Source: Actinotalea sp. Marseille-Q4924 (GTDB lineage Bacteria; Actinomycetota; Actinomycetes; Actinomycetales; Cellulomonadaceae). From it: a DNA stretch of 64,000 nucleotides. Below the pieces are notes generated by a model that saw only the letters and a program-made list of their open reading frames with translations, did not search any database and was not told where the DNA came from. Of the stretch, positions 53,079-64,000 are shown piece by piece (within the stretch, counting starts at the first letter, position 1; each line of letters starts with the position of its first letter). The stretch lies in contig NZ_CAKAKB010000004.1 in the NCBI RefSeq assembly GCF_916618755.1, positions 62,001 through 126,000 on the forward strand, given 5' to 3'. A program made the position numbers and the translations under genes.

Positions 53079-54089
53079 TCAGCCGAGGAGCCGGTCCAGC
53101 GTGACGAACGAGTACCCGCGGCTGCGGTAGCCCGCGATGATCGCCGACAGGGCGTCCGCGTCGAAGGTCGTGCCGTCGTCGGGGTTGGCGCCGACGTGCA
53201 GGAGGACGATCGCGCCCGGTGTCGCCGCACCGACGACCCGGTCGACGACGCCCTGGACGGTCATCCGCGACGTGCCGGTCCACCCGAGCGAGTCCACCGT
53301 CCACCGCACCGGCACGTAGCCGGCGTCGTTGACCGCGGCGATGTCCGCCGACGTGCGGTCGCCGTAGGGGAACCGGAAGAGCGGGCACACCTTCGCCGCC
53401 CCGGCGGCGCGGATGGCGCCCTCCGCGGCCGACAGGTCCGCCGCGATCTGCGCGTTCGTCAGCTGGGGGTAGTGGGCGTGGTCGTCGCTGTGGTTGCCCA
53501 TCCGGTGCCCGGCGGACGACATGGCCGCGACCTGGCCGGGGTACCGGCGCGCGAAGTCGCCGGTGACGAAGAAGGTCGCCACCACGCCCTCGGAGCGCAG
53601 GGTCGCCAGGATGCTCGCGACCCCGGCGTCGCTCGACCCGCCGTCGAACGTCAGGGCCACGACCTTCGCGGTCGTCGGGATCCGCTCCCAGTCCACCCCG
53701 CGCAGCGCGGCCGGCGCGGCGCACGACGACGACGGCGGGGGCGCCGGGGGTGCGGAGGGGTGGTGGTGCCGGGGCGGCGCTGCCGGCTTCGGCGGCGCGG
53801 GAGGCGGTGCCGGGGCGGCCGTCGGGGGTGCGGGTGGCTGCGCGGTCGGCGGGGTCGTCGGAGGTGCCTGCGCGCTGGGCTCCGGGCTCGGCTCGGGGCT
53901 CGGCTCAGGGCTGGGCTCCGGCGGGTGCGTCCGCGTCGCGTCGGGGGTCGGCTCGACCGTCACGACGGCCGGTGCCCCGGTGGGCGCGGCCGTGGGCTCC
54001 TCGGCCACGCCGCAGCCGGCCGTCCCGACCGCGAGCGTGAGGCCGAGCAGCAGCACCCGCCACGCCGGCGTGGGCACCGACCGCCTCAC
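53079..54089 (-). CDS. Polysaccharide deacetylase (NodB domain) lipoprotein
   Basis: 336 residues; GTG 54089 is chosen since it has GGGAGG upstream and starts a clean lipoprotein signal (T-A-G-C, Cys26). ATG 54155 is an alternative. A Pro/Ala/Glu linker with (S-P-E-P)n and P-P-A-P runs to about 125. The NodB domain has T-F-D-G-G (metal Asp; canonical TFDDG), H-S-D-D-H (His ligands) and R-F-P-Y-G-D. It probably deacetylates peptidoglycan or another wall glycan outside the cell. Confidence 0.9.
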   Translation of the reverse strand: MRRSVPTPAWRVLLLGLTLAVGTAGCGVAEEPTAAPTGAPAVVTVEPTPDATRTHPPEPSPEPSPEPSPEPSAQAPPTTPPTAQPPAPPTAAPAPPPAPPKPAAPPRHHHPSAPPAPPPSSSCAAPAALRGVDWERIPTTAKVVALTFDGGSSDAGVASILATLRSEGVVATFFVTGDFARRYPGQVAAMSSAGHRMGNHSDDHAHYPQLTNAQIAADLSAAEGAIRAAGAAKVCPLFRFPYGDRTSADIAAVNDAGYVPVRWTVDSLGWTGTSRMTVQGVVDRVVGAATPGAIVLLHVGANPDDGTTFDADALSAIIAGYRSRGYSFVTLDRLLG

Positions 54090-54197
54090 ACCTCCAGCAT
54101 CCTCCCGCGACGCGGCCGGCACCAGGGTCCTGCGACGGATCGCAGAACCGTCCATCGAGCAGCACGCCGCCCGCCGCGGATCCGGCACGATGGGGGC

Positions 54198-55052
54198 ATG
54201 ACTGCACCCCGGATCTCCGCCCCCCGAACCGCCGTCGTCACGGGCGCCGGCCGCGGCATCGGCCGCGGGCTCGCCCTCGGTCTCGCCGAGCACGGCTACG
54301 CCGTCGCACTCCTGGGTCGCACGGCCGAGCACCTGGAGGCCGTCGCGGAGGCGATCGCCACCGCGGCCGCGGACGCGGGCCGCGACGCGCCACCGACGGT
54401 CGTCGTCCCGGTCGAGCTCACCGACGCCGGATCAGTGGCCGGGGCCGTGGAGCGCGTCGAGGAGGCCTTCGCGGACCTCGGCGGCGTCGGGCTCCTGGTC
54501 AACAACGCCGGGGTCATCGAACGCGTCGAGGCGCCGCTGCTCGACACCGACGTGGAGGAGACGTGGCGGGTCGTCGAGACCAACGTCCGCGGGCCGCTGC
54601 TGCTCACCCAGGCCCTGCTCGGCGGGATGCTGCAGCGGGGCGGCGGACGCATCGTCAACATCAACTCCGGTGCGGCGTACGGGCTGTCGAGGTCCTACAC
54701 CGGGTACGGCATCAGCAAGGGTGCGCTGGCACGGCTGACCACGCTGGTCGACACGCAGTACCGCGACCAGGGCATCCGCGCGTTCGACCTGGCCCCGGGC
54801 GTCGTGCGCACGGACATGACCACGTCCATGCCGCTGCACGACGACCGGGAGCACTGGACGCCGGTCGAGGCGAGCGTCGAGCTGCTCGTGGCCGTCGGCG
54901 ACGGCGACCTCGACCCGCTGTCGGGCCGGTTCCTGCGGGCCGGCAGCGACACCCCGCACAGCCTCGAGCAGCACGCGTACGACATCCTCGTCACCGACTC
55001 GCGCCGGCTGAGCGTGACGCCGTACGGGCACGACGACCCGATCGTCCGCTGA
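54198..55052 (+). CDS. SDR family oxidoreductase
   Basis: 284 residues. T-G-A-G-R-G-I-G cofactor motif (15-22), N-N-A-G-V, and the catalytic Ser...Y-x-x-x-K in N-S-G-A-A-Y...Y-G-I-S-K. NADP is likely from the Arg after the motif and G-R-T at the end of strand 2. The substrate is unknown. It converges with the glycosyltransferase-like gene with 6 bp between stops. Confidence 0.88.
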   Translation: MTAPRISAPRTAVVTGAGRGIGRGLALGLAEHGYAVALLGRTAEHLEAVAEAIATAAADAGRDAPPTVVVPVELTDAGSVAGAVERVEEAFADLGGVGLLVNNAGVIERVEAPLLDTDVEETWRVVETNVRGPLLLTQALLGGMLQRGGGRIVNINSGAAYGLSRSYTGYGISKGALARLTTLVDTQYRDQGIRAFDLAPGVVRTDMTTSMPLHDDREHWTPVEASVELLVAVGDGDLDPLSGRFLRAGSDTPHSLEQHAYDILVTDSRRLSVTPYGHDDPIVR

Positions 55053-55058
55053 CCGCGG

Positions 55059-56132
55059 TCAGGCCCCCGGGACGACCGCCGGGACGTCGCCGAACCACTC
55101 GTGCACGCGGTCGGCGATGGCCCGCTCGAACAGGTCGTCGTCGTGCCGGGCCCGCAGCCAGGCCTGGAAGTCCCCGCCGCACACGGCGTCGACCTCCTCC
55201 AGACAGGTGGCGGGGTCGGTGACCGCGCGCAGCAGCATCTCCTCCGCCTCGGCGGCCGTCCGGTACAGGAAGGGGTAGCCGGCCGGCAGCAGGGCGTGCA
55301 CCCACGGGCGGTCGGGGAAGATGCCGACCGCACCTGCCACGAGGGCCTCGACGTACTCGAGGCCGTACGACTCCTCGACGGCGGTCGCGAGGAACGCCGT
55401 CGTGCGCGCGAGCGCGTGCCAGTAGTCCTCACGGGACGCCGTCAGCGGGCCCACCCACGCCCAGCGCTGCCGGGAGAGCCGCATCGCCTGCTCGGAGATG
55501 AGGTGCGACTCGTGCAGGCGCGCCTCGACCCGGATCGGTGTGCGCCGGGCGACCCGCTCGACGACGTCGAGGAACAGCCGGGGGTTCTTGCGCTCGGACA
55601 GGTAGATCGCGGGGTAGAGCACGACGGGCTCGTCGGTCGCGGACCGGGGCTGCACGTGCTCGAGCCGGATGCCGAGGTTGACCCACGCGATGCGCGCCTT
55701 CTCGGCGACCTGGGGCACCGTCCAGAAGCTGACGATCTCGCGGATCTCGCTCGCGGTCCGCTCCGAGTTCGCGAACGTGGGGAAGCTCGCGCAGGACAGC
55801 GCCAGCGTGGAGCGCTCCACCGGGTGGCGCATCTGCGAGGTGCTGAACCACACGAAGTTCATCAGCCGGGGCTCCGGGTGGCTGCGCCGCAGCGTCTGCC
55901 ACACGCACAGCGAGTCGGTGACGTCCATGTCCAGCACGACGGTGTCCGCCGCGTCGACGAACTCCAGGGGGAGGACGTCGAGGTCCGGGTACCGACGCGG
56001 TCCGCTGCCGACGATCTGCGCGCCGGGGAACACCCGCAGCAGGCGCCGGACGAGGGTCGCGCCGGCGTCGTGACCGGCGACCATCCCGTCCGGGTCGACG
56101 ACGGCCGAGTCGTACTTGATCGCGAGCTTCAT
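55059..56132 (-). CDS. Glycosyltransferase-like protein (GT-B type), coupled to the divergent PPase
   Basis: 357 residues. The C-terminal half has the GT4-like pattern S-E-R-K-N-P-R-L-F-L-D-V-V and E-E-S-Y-G-L-E-Y-V-E-A-L-V-A-G (donor-binding Glu), suggesting a nucleotide-sugar transferase. The N-terminal half is less conserved. It is cytoplasmic and has no membrane segment. Its ATG overlaps the stop of the pyrophosphatase gene (ATGA), so the two are co-translated, an unusual partner. Acceptor and sugar are unknown. Confidence 0.65.
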   Translation of the reverse strand: MKLAIKYDSAVVDPDGMVAGHDAGATLVRRLLRVFPGAQIVGSGPRRYPDLDVLPLEFVDAADTVVLDMDVTDSLCVWQTLRRSHPEPRLMNFVWFSTSQMRHPVERSTLALSCASFPTFANSERTASEIREIVSFWTVPQVAEKARIAWVNLGIRLEHVQPRSATDEPVVLYPAIYLSERKNPRLFLDVVERVARRTPIRVEARLHESHLISEQAMRLSRQRWAWVGPLTASREDYWHALARTTAFLATAVEESYGLEYVEALVAGAVGIFPDRPWVHALLPAGYPFLYRTAAEAEEMLLRAVTDPATCLEEVDAVCGGDFQAWLRARHDDDLFERAIADRVHEWFGDVPAVVPGA

Positions 56133-58702
56133 CGCTGCTCACCGGCTCCCTGCTCGGCCAGGGCCGAGGTGGTCGTGGACGAGGTGCTGGACGAGGACGG
56201 CACGCCCCGGCCGGACGCGCCCTGCGGGGCGGGACCCCCGGTGGCGGGCTCCGGCTCGTCCTCCAGCGACGTCCGGATCCGCATGCCGTAGAACGACCGG
56301 TGGACGAAGAACAGGGCCGCCGCGAAGAACACCGCCGCGAGCGTCGTCACGAGCGTCTGGCGGCCCTCCGTGGTGAGGCTCACCGCCAGCTCGACGGCGA
56401 GCAGCCCGAAGAGGGTCGTGAACTTGATGACCGGGTTGAGCGCGACCGAGGACGTGTCCTTGTACGGGTCGCCGACGGTGTCACCGACGATCGTCGCGTC
56501 GTGCAGGGCCGTGCCCTTGGCGTGCAGGTCCACCTCGACGATCTTCTTCGCGTTGTCCCACGCTCCGCCGGCGTTCGCCATGAAGATCGCCTGGTACAGC
56601 CCGAAGATCGCGATCGAGATGAGGTAGCCGATGAAGAAGAACGGCTCGACGAACGCGAAGGAGAGGGTCAGGAAGAACACGCCGAGGAACATCGTCAGCA
56701 TGCCCTGCTGGGCGTACTGGGTGCAGATCTCCACGACGCGGCGGGAGTCGGCCTCGCTCGCGCGGGTGACGCCGTCGAGGCGGATCGTCGTCCGGATGAA
56801 CTCGACGGCCCGGTAGGCGCCGGTGGTGACTGCCTGGATGGACGCGCCGGTGAACCAGAAGATCACCGCGCCACCGGTGATGAGGCCGAGCAGGAGAGGG
56901 GCGTGCAGGAGGGAGAGGTTCTCCAGCCCGGTCGTCAGGGAGTCCGTGAGCGCCATGACGATCGAGAAGATCATCGTGGTCGCCCCGACGACGGCGGTGC
57001 CGATGAGCACCGGCTTGGCGGTCGCCTTGAACGTGTTCCCGGCGCCGTCGTTCTCCTCGAGCATGAGCTTCGCCCGGGTCCACTGCGGGTCGACGCCGTG
57101 CTCGCGCCGGAGCTCGTCGTCGATGCCGGGGATCTCCTCGATGGTCGACAGCTCGTAGACGCTCTGCGCGTTGTCCGTGACCGGCCCGTAGGAGTCCACC
57201 GCGATGGTGACGGGGCCCATGCTGAGGAAGCCGAACGCCACAAGGCCGAAGGCGAAGATCGCCGGGGCGACCATGACGGCCTCGAGGCCCAGCCCGCTGA
57301 TGAGGAACGCCCCGCCCATGAGCCCGACGATGGCGGTGCCCAGCCAGAACGCGGAGAAGTTGCCCGCGACCAGGCCCGAGAGGATGGTCAGCGACGCCCC
57401 GCCCTGGCGCGAGCTCTTGACGACCTCGCGCACGTGCTTGCTGTGCGTGGACGTGAACACCTTGACGAGCTCGGGGATGAGGGCGCCGGCGAGGGTGCCG
57501 CAGCTGATGATCGTCGCGAGCTTCCACCACAGCCCGTCGGTGGTGCTCGGTGCCAGGACCGCCCACGTCGTCAGGTAGGTCGCGGCCATCGACACGATCG
57601 AGGTGAGCCACACGAGCGACGTCAGCGGCGTCTCGAAGTTCATGCGGTCCGCGCCGGTCCAGCGCGCACGGGTCCAGGCGTCGTTGGCGAGGTAGGACAG
57701 GGCCGACGCGACGACCATGACGGCACGCACGACGAAGATCCACACCAGCAGGGAGGCCTGGACGGCCGGGTCGCCCACCCCCAGGAGCACGAAGGTGATG
57801 AGGGCGACGCCCGTGACGCCGTAGGTCTCGAAACCGTCGGCGCTCGGGCCGACGGAGTCGCCGGCGTTGTCACCGGTGCAGTCCGCGATGACGCCGGGGT
57901 TGCGGGCGTCGTCCTCCTTGATCTTGAAGGCGATCTTCATGAGGTCGGAGCCGATGTCCGCGATCTTCGTGAAGATGCCGCCGGCGATGCGCAGGGCCGC
58001 CGCGCCGAGCGACTCGCCGATCGCGAAGCCGATGAAGCACGCGCCGGCGAGGTCGGCCGGCAGGAACAGCAGGATGATGAGCATGATCAGCAGCTCGAGG
58101 CTGATGAGGACCATGCCGATCGACATGCCCGAGCGCATCGGGATCTGGTGCACCGGCAGCGGCTTGCCGCCGAGGGAGGCGAACGCCGTCCGGGCGTTGG
58201 CGAGGGTGTTGACCCGGATCCCGAACCACGCCACCGAGTACGAGCCCGCCATGCCGACGAGGCTGAAGGCGATGACGACGGCGACCCGCCCCCAGGGCAG
58301 GCCCACGAGCACCCCGTAGTAGGTGACGATGACCGCCGCGATGAAGCCCCACAGCACGAGGAGGAACCGGCCCTGCTGCGTCAGGTACGCCTTGCACGTC
58401 GACCAGATGAGGTCGGCGACCTCGCTCATCGAGCGGTGCACGGGCAGGCGCCGCAGCTGCAGGTACACCAGCAGCCCGAAGACGAGGCCGAGGCCGCACA
58501 CGCCGAGGCCGAGGAGCAGCAGCGTCCGGCCGGACATGCCGCCCAGGACGGTCACGCCGGACAGGTCCGGCAGGACCAGGCTGACCTCCCCGCCGTGCCC
58601 GCCGCCGGCCTGCCCGTCCTGCGCAGCGGCGACCCCGCGGACGGCGGGTGCGCCGGATCCCGCGAGCGCCCCCACCTGCTGACCCACCCAGACGTGGACC
58701 AT
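56129..58702 (-). CDS. Divergent membrane pyrophosphatase (second mPPase)
   Basis: 857 residues, longer than the usual 660-770, with an added N-terminal helix region of about 60 and a Ser/Thr-rich C-terminal tail of about 45. About 16 helices. The active-site motifs differ from the first PPase: D-I-G-S-D-L-M-K-I, E-D-D-A-R-N-P-G-V-I-A-D-C-T-G-D-N-A-G-D-S-V-G (about 265-290), and G-N-T-F-K-A (near 555) in place of G-N-T-T-K-A. The Lys remains, so K+-independence is expected. From memory, a divergent clade with these motifs contains Na+-regulated H+ pumps. ATG 58702 follows GAGAGGG. It is divergent from ppdK. Confidence 0.92.
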   Translation of the reverse strand: MVHVWVGQQVGALAGSGAPAVRGVAAAQDGQAGGGHGGEVSLVLPDLSGVTVLGGMSGRTLLLLGLGVCGLGLVFGLLVYLQLRRLPVHRSMSEVADLIWSTCKAYLTQQGRFLLVLWGFIAAVIVTYYGVLVGLPWGRVAVVIAFSLVGMAGSYSVAWFGIRVNTLANARTAFASLGGKPLPVHQIPMRSGMSIGMVLISLELLIMLIILLFLPADLAGACFIGFAIGESLGAAALRIAGGIFTKIADIGSDLMKIAFKIKEDDARNPGVIADCTGDNAGDSVGPSADGFETYGVTGVALITFVLLGVGDPAVQASLLVWIFVVRAVMVVASALSYLANDAWTRARWTGADRMNFETPLTSLVWLTSIVSMAATYLTTWAVLAPSTTDGLWWKLATIISCGTLAGALIPELVKVFTSTHSKHVREVVKSSRQGGASLTILSGLVAGNFSAFWLGTAIVGLMGGAFLISGLGLEAVMVAPAIFAFGLVAFGFLSMGPVTIAVDSYGPVTDNAQSVYELSTIEEIPGIDDELRREHGVDPQWTRAKLMLEENDGAGNTFKATAKPVLIGTAVVGATTMIFSIVMALTDSLTTGLENLSLLHAPLLLGLITGGAVIFWFTGASIQAVTTGAYRAVEFIRTTIRLDGVTRASEADSRRVVEICTQYAQQGMLTMFLGVFFLTLSFAFVEPFFFIGYLISIAIFGLYQAIFMANAGGAWDNAKKIVEVDLHAKGTALHDATIVGDTVGDPYKDTSSVALNPVIKFTTLFGLLAVELAVSLTTEGRQTLVTTLAAVFFAAALFFVHRSFYGMRIRTSLEDEPEPATGGPAPQGASGRGVPSSSSTSSTTTSALAEQGAGEQR

Positions 58703-58850
58703 GACGTCCCTCTCGAAGAAGTCCGGCGGGCCAGCCCTGGTCCCGGTCCATCGACCCGTCGGTGTGTCGCGCACTTCCACGCTAGGCGCGGGCAGAAAGC
58801 GCTCCCTGGGACCTCCGGCGCAGGACCGACGTCCCGGCCGGACGATCCGC

Positions 58851-58898
58851 CGGCACAGCCCCGTCCCGTCGATCTCGCCCCGTCGGAGGGCTGTGCCG
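58851..58898. promoter_or_regulatory. 11-bp inverted repeat midway between the divergent PPase and ppdK
   Basis: CGGCACAGCCC (58851-58861) and GGGCTGTGCCG (58888-58898) are perfect complements with 26 bp between. The centre lies about 5 bp from the midpoint of the intergenic region. It may be a shared operator with two half-sites or a hairpin in one of the leaders. Confidence 0.45.
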
Positions 58899-59010
58899 AC
58901 GGGAGAGGCCCACCCCGGCGGCGGCCACGGCGCTGAACCGCCCGGGGCCGTGAGAAATCGGGCCCTTGGTCCCCGGAACGGGGCGGACGGGGGTTGCACG
59001 CTGGAGGCCT

Positions 59011-59034
59011 GACGACGGCAACGAGGCCGTCGTC
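59011..59034 (+). promoter_or_regulatory. Leader hairpin just before ppdK
   Basis: GACGACGGC pairs with GCCGTCGTC around AACGAG and ends 7 nt before the GAAGAGG ribosome site, so its folding could influence translation start. Confidence 0.4.
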
Positions 59035-59056
59035 CGGCACGAGAAGAGGACCTCCG

Positions 59057-61777
<2,721 letters not shown>

Positions 61778-61804
61778 GCACCTGAGCTCCTCGGCGCACG
61801 ACCA

Positions 61805-61844
61805 GGGCCGGGTCGGCAGCACCACCGGGCTGCCGACCCGGCCC
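61805..61844 (+). terminator. 15-bp stem terminator after ppdK
   Basis: GGGCCGGGTCGGCAG pairs exactly with CTGCCGACCCGGCCC across a 10-nt loop, 27 bp past the stop. Confidence 0.82.
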
Positions 61845-61889
61845 GCCGTCGTCCCCGCCCGGGTCCCACCCGACCACGGGACGCGTCAC

Positions 61890-61895
61890 TAGGCT
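61890..61895 (+). promoter_or_regulatory. -10 hexamer TAGGCT, probable leaderless promoter
   Basis: The hexamer ends 6 nt before the GTG at 61902; no Shine-Dalgarno sequence is present. Confidence 0.5.
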
Positions 61896-61901
61896 CCTCG
61901 C

Positions 61902-62936
61902 GTGACCGACGACAGACCCGCCAGCACCGTCGAGCCCGCGACCGGGGCGCTGCCGCCCGCGCCCGTGACGCCGCACCACGCGGCGCCCCGCGGGTGGCTC
62001 GACCGCCTGGGGCTGGCCGGACGGGGGGCGCTCATCGGCGCGGCCGAGATCGTGCCCGGCGTCTCGGGCGGCACCATCGCGCTCATCGTCGGCGTCTACG
62101 AGACGCTCATCCGCTCGGCGGGTCACCTCGTCCGGGCGGCCGTCGGCCTGGTGCTCGTGGCGCTCCGCCGCCGGGACCGGGCGACCGTCCGGCACCACGC
62201 GCGCGAGGTGCGCTGGGACGCCGTCCTCCCCATCGGCATCGGCATGCTCGCCGCCGTGGTCGTCGGCGCGGCCCTCCTGGAGCCGGTGCTCGAGGAGTAC
62301 CCGGTCCAGGCGCGGGCGCTCTTCGCCGGGCTCATCGTCGCGTCGCTCGTCGTGCCGGCCCGGATGGTCGGCGGCCGCTGGACGATCCGCGAGGTCGGCG
62401 TCGGCCTGCTCGCCGCGGCCGCGGCCTTCTTCCTCACGAGCATCCCGCCCGCCGCGGACCAGCAGCCGACGGCGCTCGTCGTCTTCGGGGCCGCGGCGGT
62501 GGCCGTCTGCGCCCTCGTCCTGCCGGGCATCTCCGGCTCGTTCCTCCTGCTCACCCTGGGCCTCTACGAGCCGACACTCGGCGCGGTCAACGACAGGGAC
62601 CTGGGCTACCTGGGCGTCTTCGTGCTCGGTGCGATCTTCGGCCTGTCGGTGTTCGTCGCCGGTCTGCAGTGGCTCCTGGAGCACCGGCACCGGATCACCC
62701 TCGTCGTCATGACGGGCCTCATGGCCGGCTCGCTGCGGGCGCTGTGGCCGTGGCAGGACGACGACCGCAGCCTGCAGGCGCCCGGGGAGTCCCTGGGCGC
62801 CGTCGTCGGGCTCTTCGTGCTGGGGCTCGTCATCGTGCTCGGGCTCGTGCTGGTGGAGGACCGGATCCAGGCCCGCGCCGCCGAGCGCGACCCGGCCGAG
62901 CCCCAGCACAGGGCGGAGGAGGGCCCGGACGCCTGA
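61902..62936 (+). CDS. DUF368 membrane protein (PopT-type polyprenyl-phosphate transporter)
   Basis: 344 residues, about 9 membrane helices. Family motifs G-A-A-E-I-V-P-G-V-S-G-G-T-I-A-L-I and the second half repeat V-L-P-G-I-S-G-S-F-L-L-L are both present and show the inverted-repeat design. DUF368 proteins have been linked to flipping undecaprenyl phosphate back across the membrane for reuse in wall synthesis. A 30-residue polar N-terminal stretch and a charged tail lie outside the membrane. Confidence 0.9.
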   Translation: MTDDRPASTVEPATGALPPAPVTPHHAAPRGWLDRLGLAGRGALIGAAEIVPGVSGGTIALIVGVYETLIRSAGHLVRAAVGLVLVALRRRDRATVRHHAREVRWDAVLPIGIGMLAAVVVGAALLEPVLEEYPVQARALFAGLIVASLVVPARMVGGRWTIREVGVGLLAAAAAFFLTSIPPAADQQPTALVVFGAAAVAVCALVLPGISGSFLLLTLGLYEPTLGAVNDRDLGYLGVFVLGAIFGLSVFVAGLQWLLEHRHRITLVVMTGLMAGSLRALWPWQDDDRSLQAPGESLGAVVGLFVLGLVIVLGLVLVEDRIQARAAERDPAEPQHRAEEGPDA

Positions 62937-63084
62937 GAGCGAGCGGCACCGGACGGCGGGCTCGGAATGCCCCGGCGTCGCGGACTGGTTAGCGTCGACA
63001 GGGGCGTGCGACCGACATGCGTCGTGGCGCGCGCCCTCGTCGTCGCAGCACCAGCCCGCACCAGCCACAGCACACGGAGGTCTC

Positions 63085-63522
63085 ATGTCCACCCGTACCG
63101 CCCGCACCGCCTGGAACGGCTCCCTGCAGGACGGCTCCGGCCAGGTCGAGCTCACGAGCTCCCAGGTCGGCACCTTCGACGTCTCCTTCCCGCGCCGCAC
63201 CGCCGACGACCCGAACGGCGTGACCAGCCCCGAGGAGCTCATCGCGGCGGCGCACTCCTCCTGCTTCGCGATGCAGATGTCGGGCGTCGTCGGCCAGGCG
63301 GGCGGCACCGTCCAGTCCCTCGAGGTGACGGCCGACGTCTCGCTCACGCCCGACCCGGACGGCGGCCTGCGCATCGACGCCATCCGCCTCACCGTCACGG
63401 GTGAGGTGGACGGCCTGGACGAGCAGGGCTTCCTCGCCGCCGCCCAGAAGGCCAAGGACACGTGCCCCGTCAGCAAGGCCCTCACCGGCACGACGATCAC
63501 CCTGGAGGCGTCGGTCGCCTGA
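63085..63522 (+). CDS. OsmC-family peroxiredoxin
   Basis: 145 residues from ATG with GGAGG. The two peroxidatic/resolving cysteines are Cys60 in A-H-S-S-C-F-A-M and Cys127 in D-T-C-P-V-S-K. The family reduces organic hydroperoxides. This is the OsmC rather than Ohr type, judging by P-E-E-L-I-A-A-A-H-S-S-C. Likely induced under osmotic or oxidative stress. Confidence 0.93.
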   Translation: MSTRTARTAWNGSLQDGSGQVELTSSQVGTFDVSFPRRTADDPNGVTSPEELIAAAHSSCFAMQMSGVVGQAGGTVQSLEVTADVSLTPDPDGGLRIDAIRLTVTGEVDGLDEQGFLAAAQKAKDTCPVSKALTGTTITLEASVA

Positions 63523-63532
63523 CCCGACCACC

Positions 63533-63556
63533 GATCGACCGATCGACCGATCGACC
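63533..63556. repeat. Tandem octamer (GATCGACC)x3
   Basis: Three exact 8-bp units, plus partial units on both sides, lie between the OsmC stop and its terminator. They contain GATC and overlapping CGATCG words. Confidence 0.75.
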
Positions 63557-63560
63557 GACC

Positions 63561-63590
63561 ACGCCCCGCCCGGACCCCCGGGCGGGGCGT
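63561..63590. terminator. 13-bp stem terminator between convergent genes
   Basis: ACGCCCCGCCCGG pairs exactly with CCGGGCGGGGCGT around a 4-nt loop. It lies between the OsmC gene and the alcohol dehydrogenase gene and serves both strands. Confidence 0.82.
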
Positions 63591-63597
63591 CGTCGTC

Positions 63598-64000
63598 TCA
63601 GCCGGCCTTCGGCAGCGCCGGGTCCAGCACGACCTTGATGCAGCCGTCCTCCTTCTTCTGGAACGTCTCGTACATCGCCGGCGCGTCCTCCAGGGACGCG
63701 CGGTGCGTGCGCAGGTCGAGCACCCCCAGCGGGTCGTCGTCGCGCGCGACGAGCGGCAGGACGTCGTCGATCCACTTGCGGACGTTGGCCTGCCCCATGC
63801 GGACGGTCACCTGCTTGTCGAAGAGCTCCATCATGGGCAGCGGGTCCGCCGAGCCGCCGTAGACCCCGGACAGGGACAGCGTCCCGCCGCGGCGCACGGA
63901 CGAGATCGCGGTGTAGAGCGCCGCGAGGCGGTCCACGCCCACCGTGTCGATCATCTTCCGGCCGACCGCGTCGGGCAGGAACGCTGCTGCCTTCATCGCC
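63598..64000 (-). CDS. Zinc-dependent alcohol dehydrogenase, C-terminal part only
   Basis: The frame runs off the right edge; 134 residues are visible. T-L-S-L-S-G-V-Y-G-G, M-M-E-L-F-D-K-Q-V-T-V-R-M-G-Q-A-N-V-R-K-W and L-E-D-A-P-A-M-Y-E-T-F are typical of the medium-chain dehydrogenases related to glutathione-independent formaldehyde dehydrogenase. The catalytic zinc region lies outside the window, so substrate cannot be assigned. Confidence 0.85.
   Translation of the reverse strand, partial: AMKAAAFLPDAVGRKMIDTVGVDRLAALYTAISSVRRGGTLSLSGVYGGSADPLPMMELFDKQVTVRMGQANVRKWIDDVLPLVARDDDPLGVLDLRTHRASLEDAPAMYETFQKKEDGCIKVVLDPALPKAG

Larger units (their letters stand above)
58703..59056. other. 354-bp divergent promoter region of the PPase and ppdK
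   Basis: No gene is seen. It holds a centred inverted repeat (58851-58898), a TAGCGT on the minus strand near 58780-58790 that could be the PPase -10, and a leader hairpin before ppdK (59011-59034). Confidence 0.6.

Noticed and set aside
56300-58936. 878-codon plus-strand frame opposite the divergent PPase
   Set aside because: Glu/Asp/Arg-rich mirror translation of membrane-helix codons; the minus-strand PPase is well supported.
63533-63556. GATCGACC repeats considered as a CRISPR or replication-origin-like array
   Set aside because: Only three 8-bp units without spacers, and no DnaA-box pattern; simple tandem repeat.

Overview
The window is chromosomal DNA of a very GC-rich actinobacterium. 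Codon third positions are almost all G or C, GTG starts are common, and start/stop codons often overlap as GTGA or ATGA. The gene families present (an actinobacterial tad/flp pilus locus tied to a DUF1998 helicase, a divergent membrane pyrophosphatase next to pyruvate phosphate dikinase, a heliorhodopsin) fit a Cellulomonas-like member of the Micrococcales. That placement is inference from gene content. I see no rRNA, CRISPR array, insertion sequence, integrase or prophage. Apart from three decaying genes, the window looks like ordinary vertically inherited chromosome.

Layout. 0-8.6 kb: the end of a flavin oxidoreductase, NAD malic enzyme, a Fic-fold protein with a broken catalytic motif, a SerB-like HAD protein, then a tightly overlapping pilus operon (CpaE-like, TadA, a fused TadB-TadC, a pilin-like DUF4244 protein and two TadE-like proteins) that ends against the convergent helicase (8.6-11.2 kb). 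11-16 kb: STAS anti-anti-sigma protein, a stress-type SDR, a HAD phosphatase, and the canonical K+-independent H+-pyrophosphatase. 16-31 kb: a lipoprotein, an EEP nuclease-fold protein, a PrmC-like methyltransferase, a PAP2 phosphatase, topA, a divergent CDGSH / diiron-oxidase-like pair, a PfkB kinase, a Gfo/Idh oxidoreductase, tmk-holB, and a lipoprotein tripeptidyl-peptidase-type hydrolase. 31-41 kb: GNAT, a wrecked ABC exporter, heliorhodopsin, tRNA-Thr(CGT), an alpha/beta hydrolase, a stand-alone LigD-type polymerase, a giant LuxR (LAL) regulator with a coupled small protein, DUF2277, and an L,D-transpeptidase pseudogene. 41-49 kb: HATPase anti-sigma-type kinase, a frameshifted thioredoxin-CcdA gene, PspC, MFS exporter with a divergent GntR, an amidotransferase, cold-shock protein, and an ECF sigma / membrane anti-sigma pair. 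50-64 kb: a MinD/ParA-like protein with a long disordered N-terminus, GNAT, polysaccharide deacetylase, SDR, a glycosyltransferase-like gene coupled to a second, divergent membrane pyrophosphatase, divergent ppdK, a DUF368 lipid-carrier transporter, OsmC, and the end of a zinc alcohol dehydrogenase.

How genes may work together. Malic enzyme and PPDK bracket the pyruvate/PEP node. PPDK makes or uses PPi depending on direction, and the divergent PPase shares its intergenic region, which carries a centred 11-bp inverted repeat; joint control of PPi is therefore plausible. The pilus genes form one translationally coupled unit. Several isolated genes carry a TANNNT hexamer 6-7 nt before the start codon, the arrangement expected of leaderless mRNAs.

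The most interesting signals are the heliorhodopsin with all its key retinal-pocket residues, the PPDK/divergent-PPase/glycosyltransferase cluster, the TadB-TadC fusion, the degenerate Fic protein, and several unlisted inverted repeats that look like operators.
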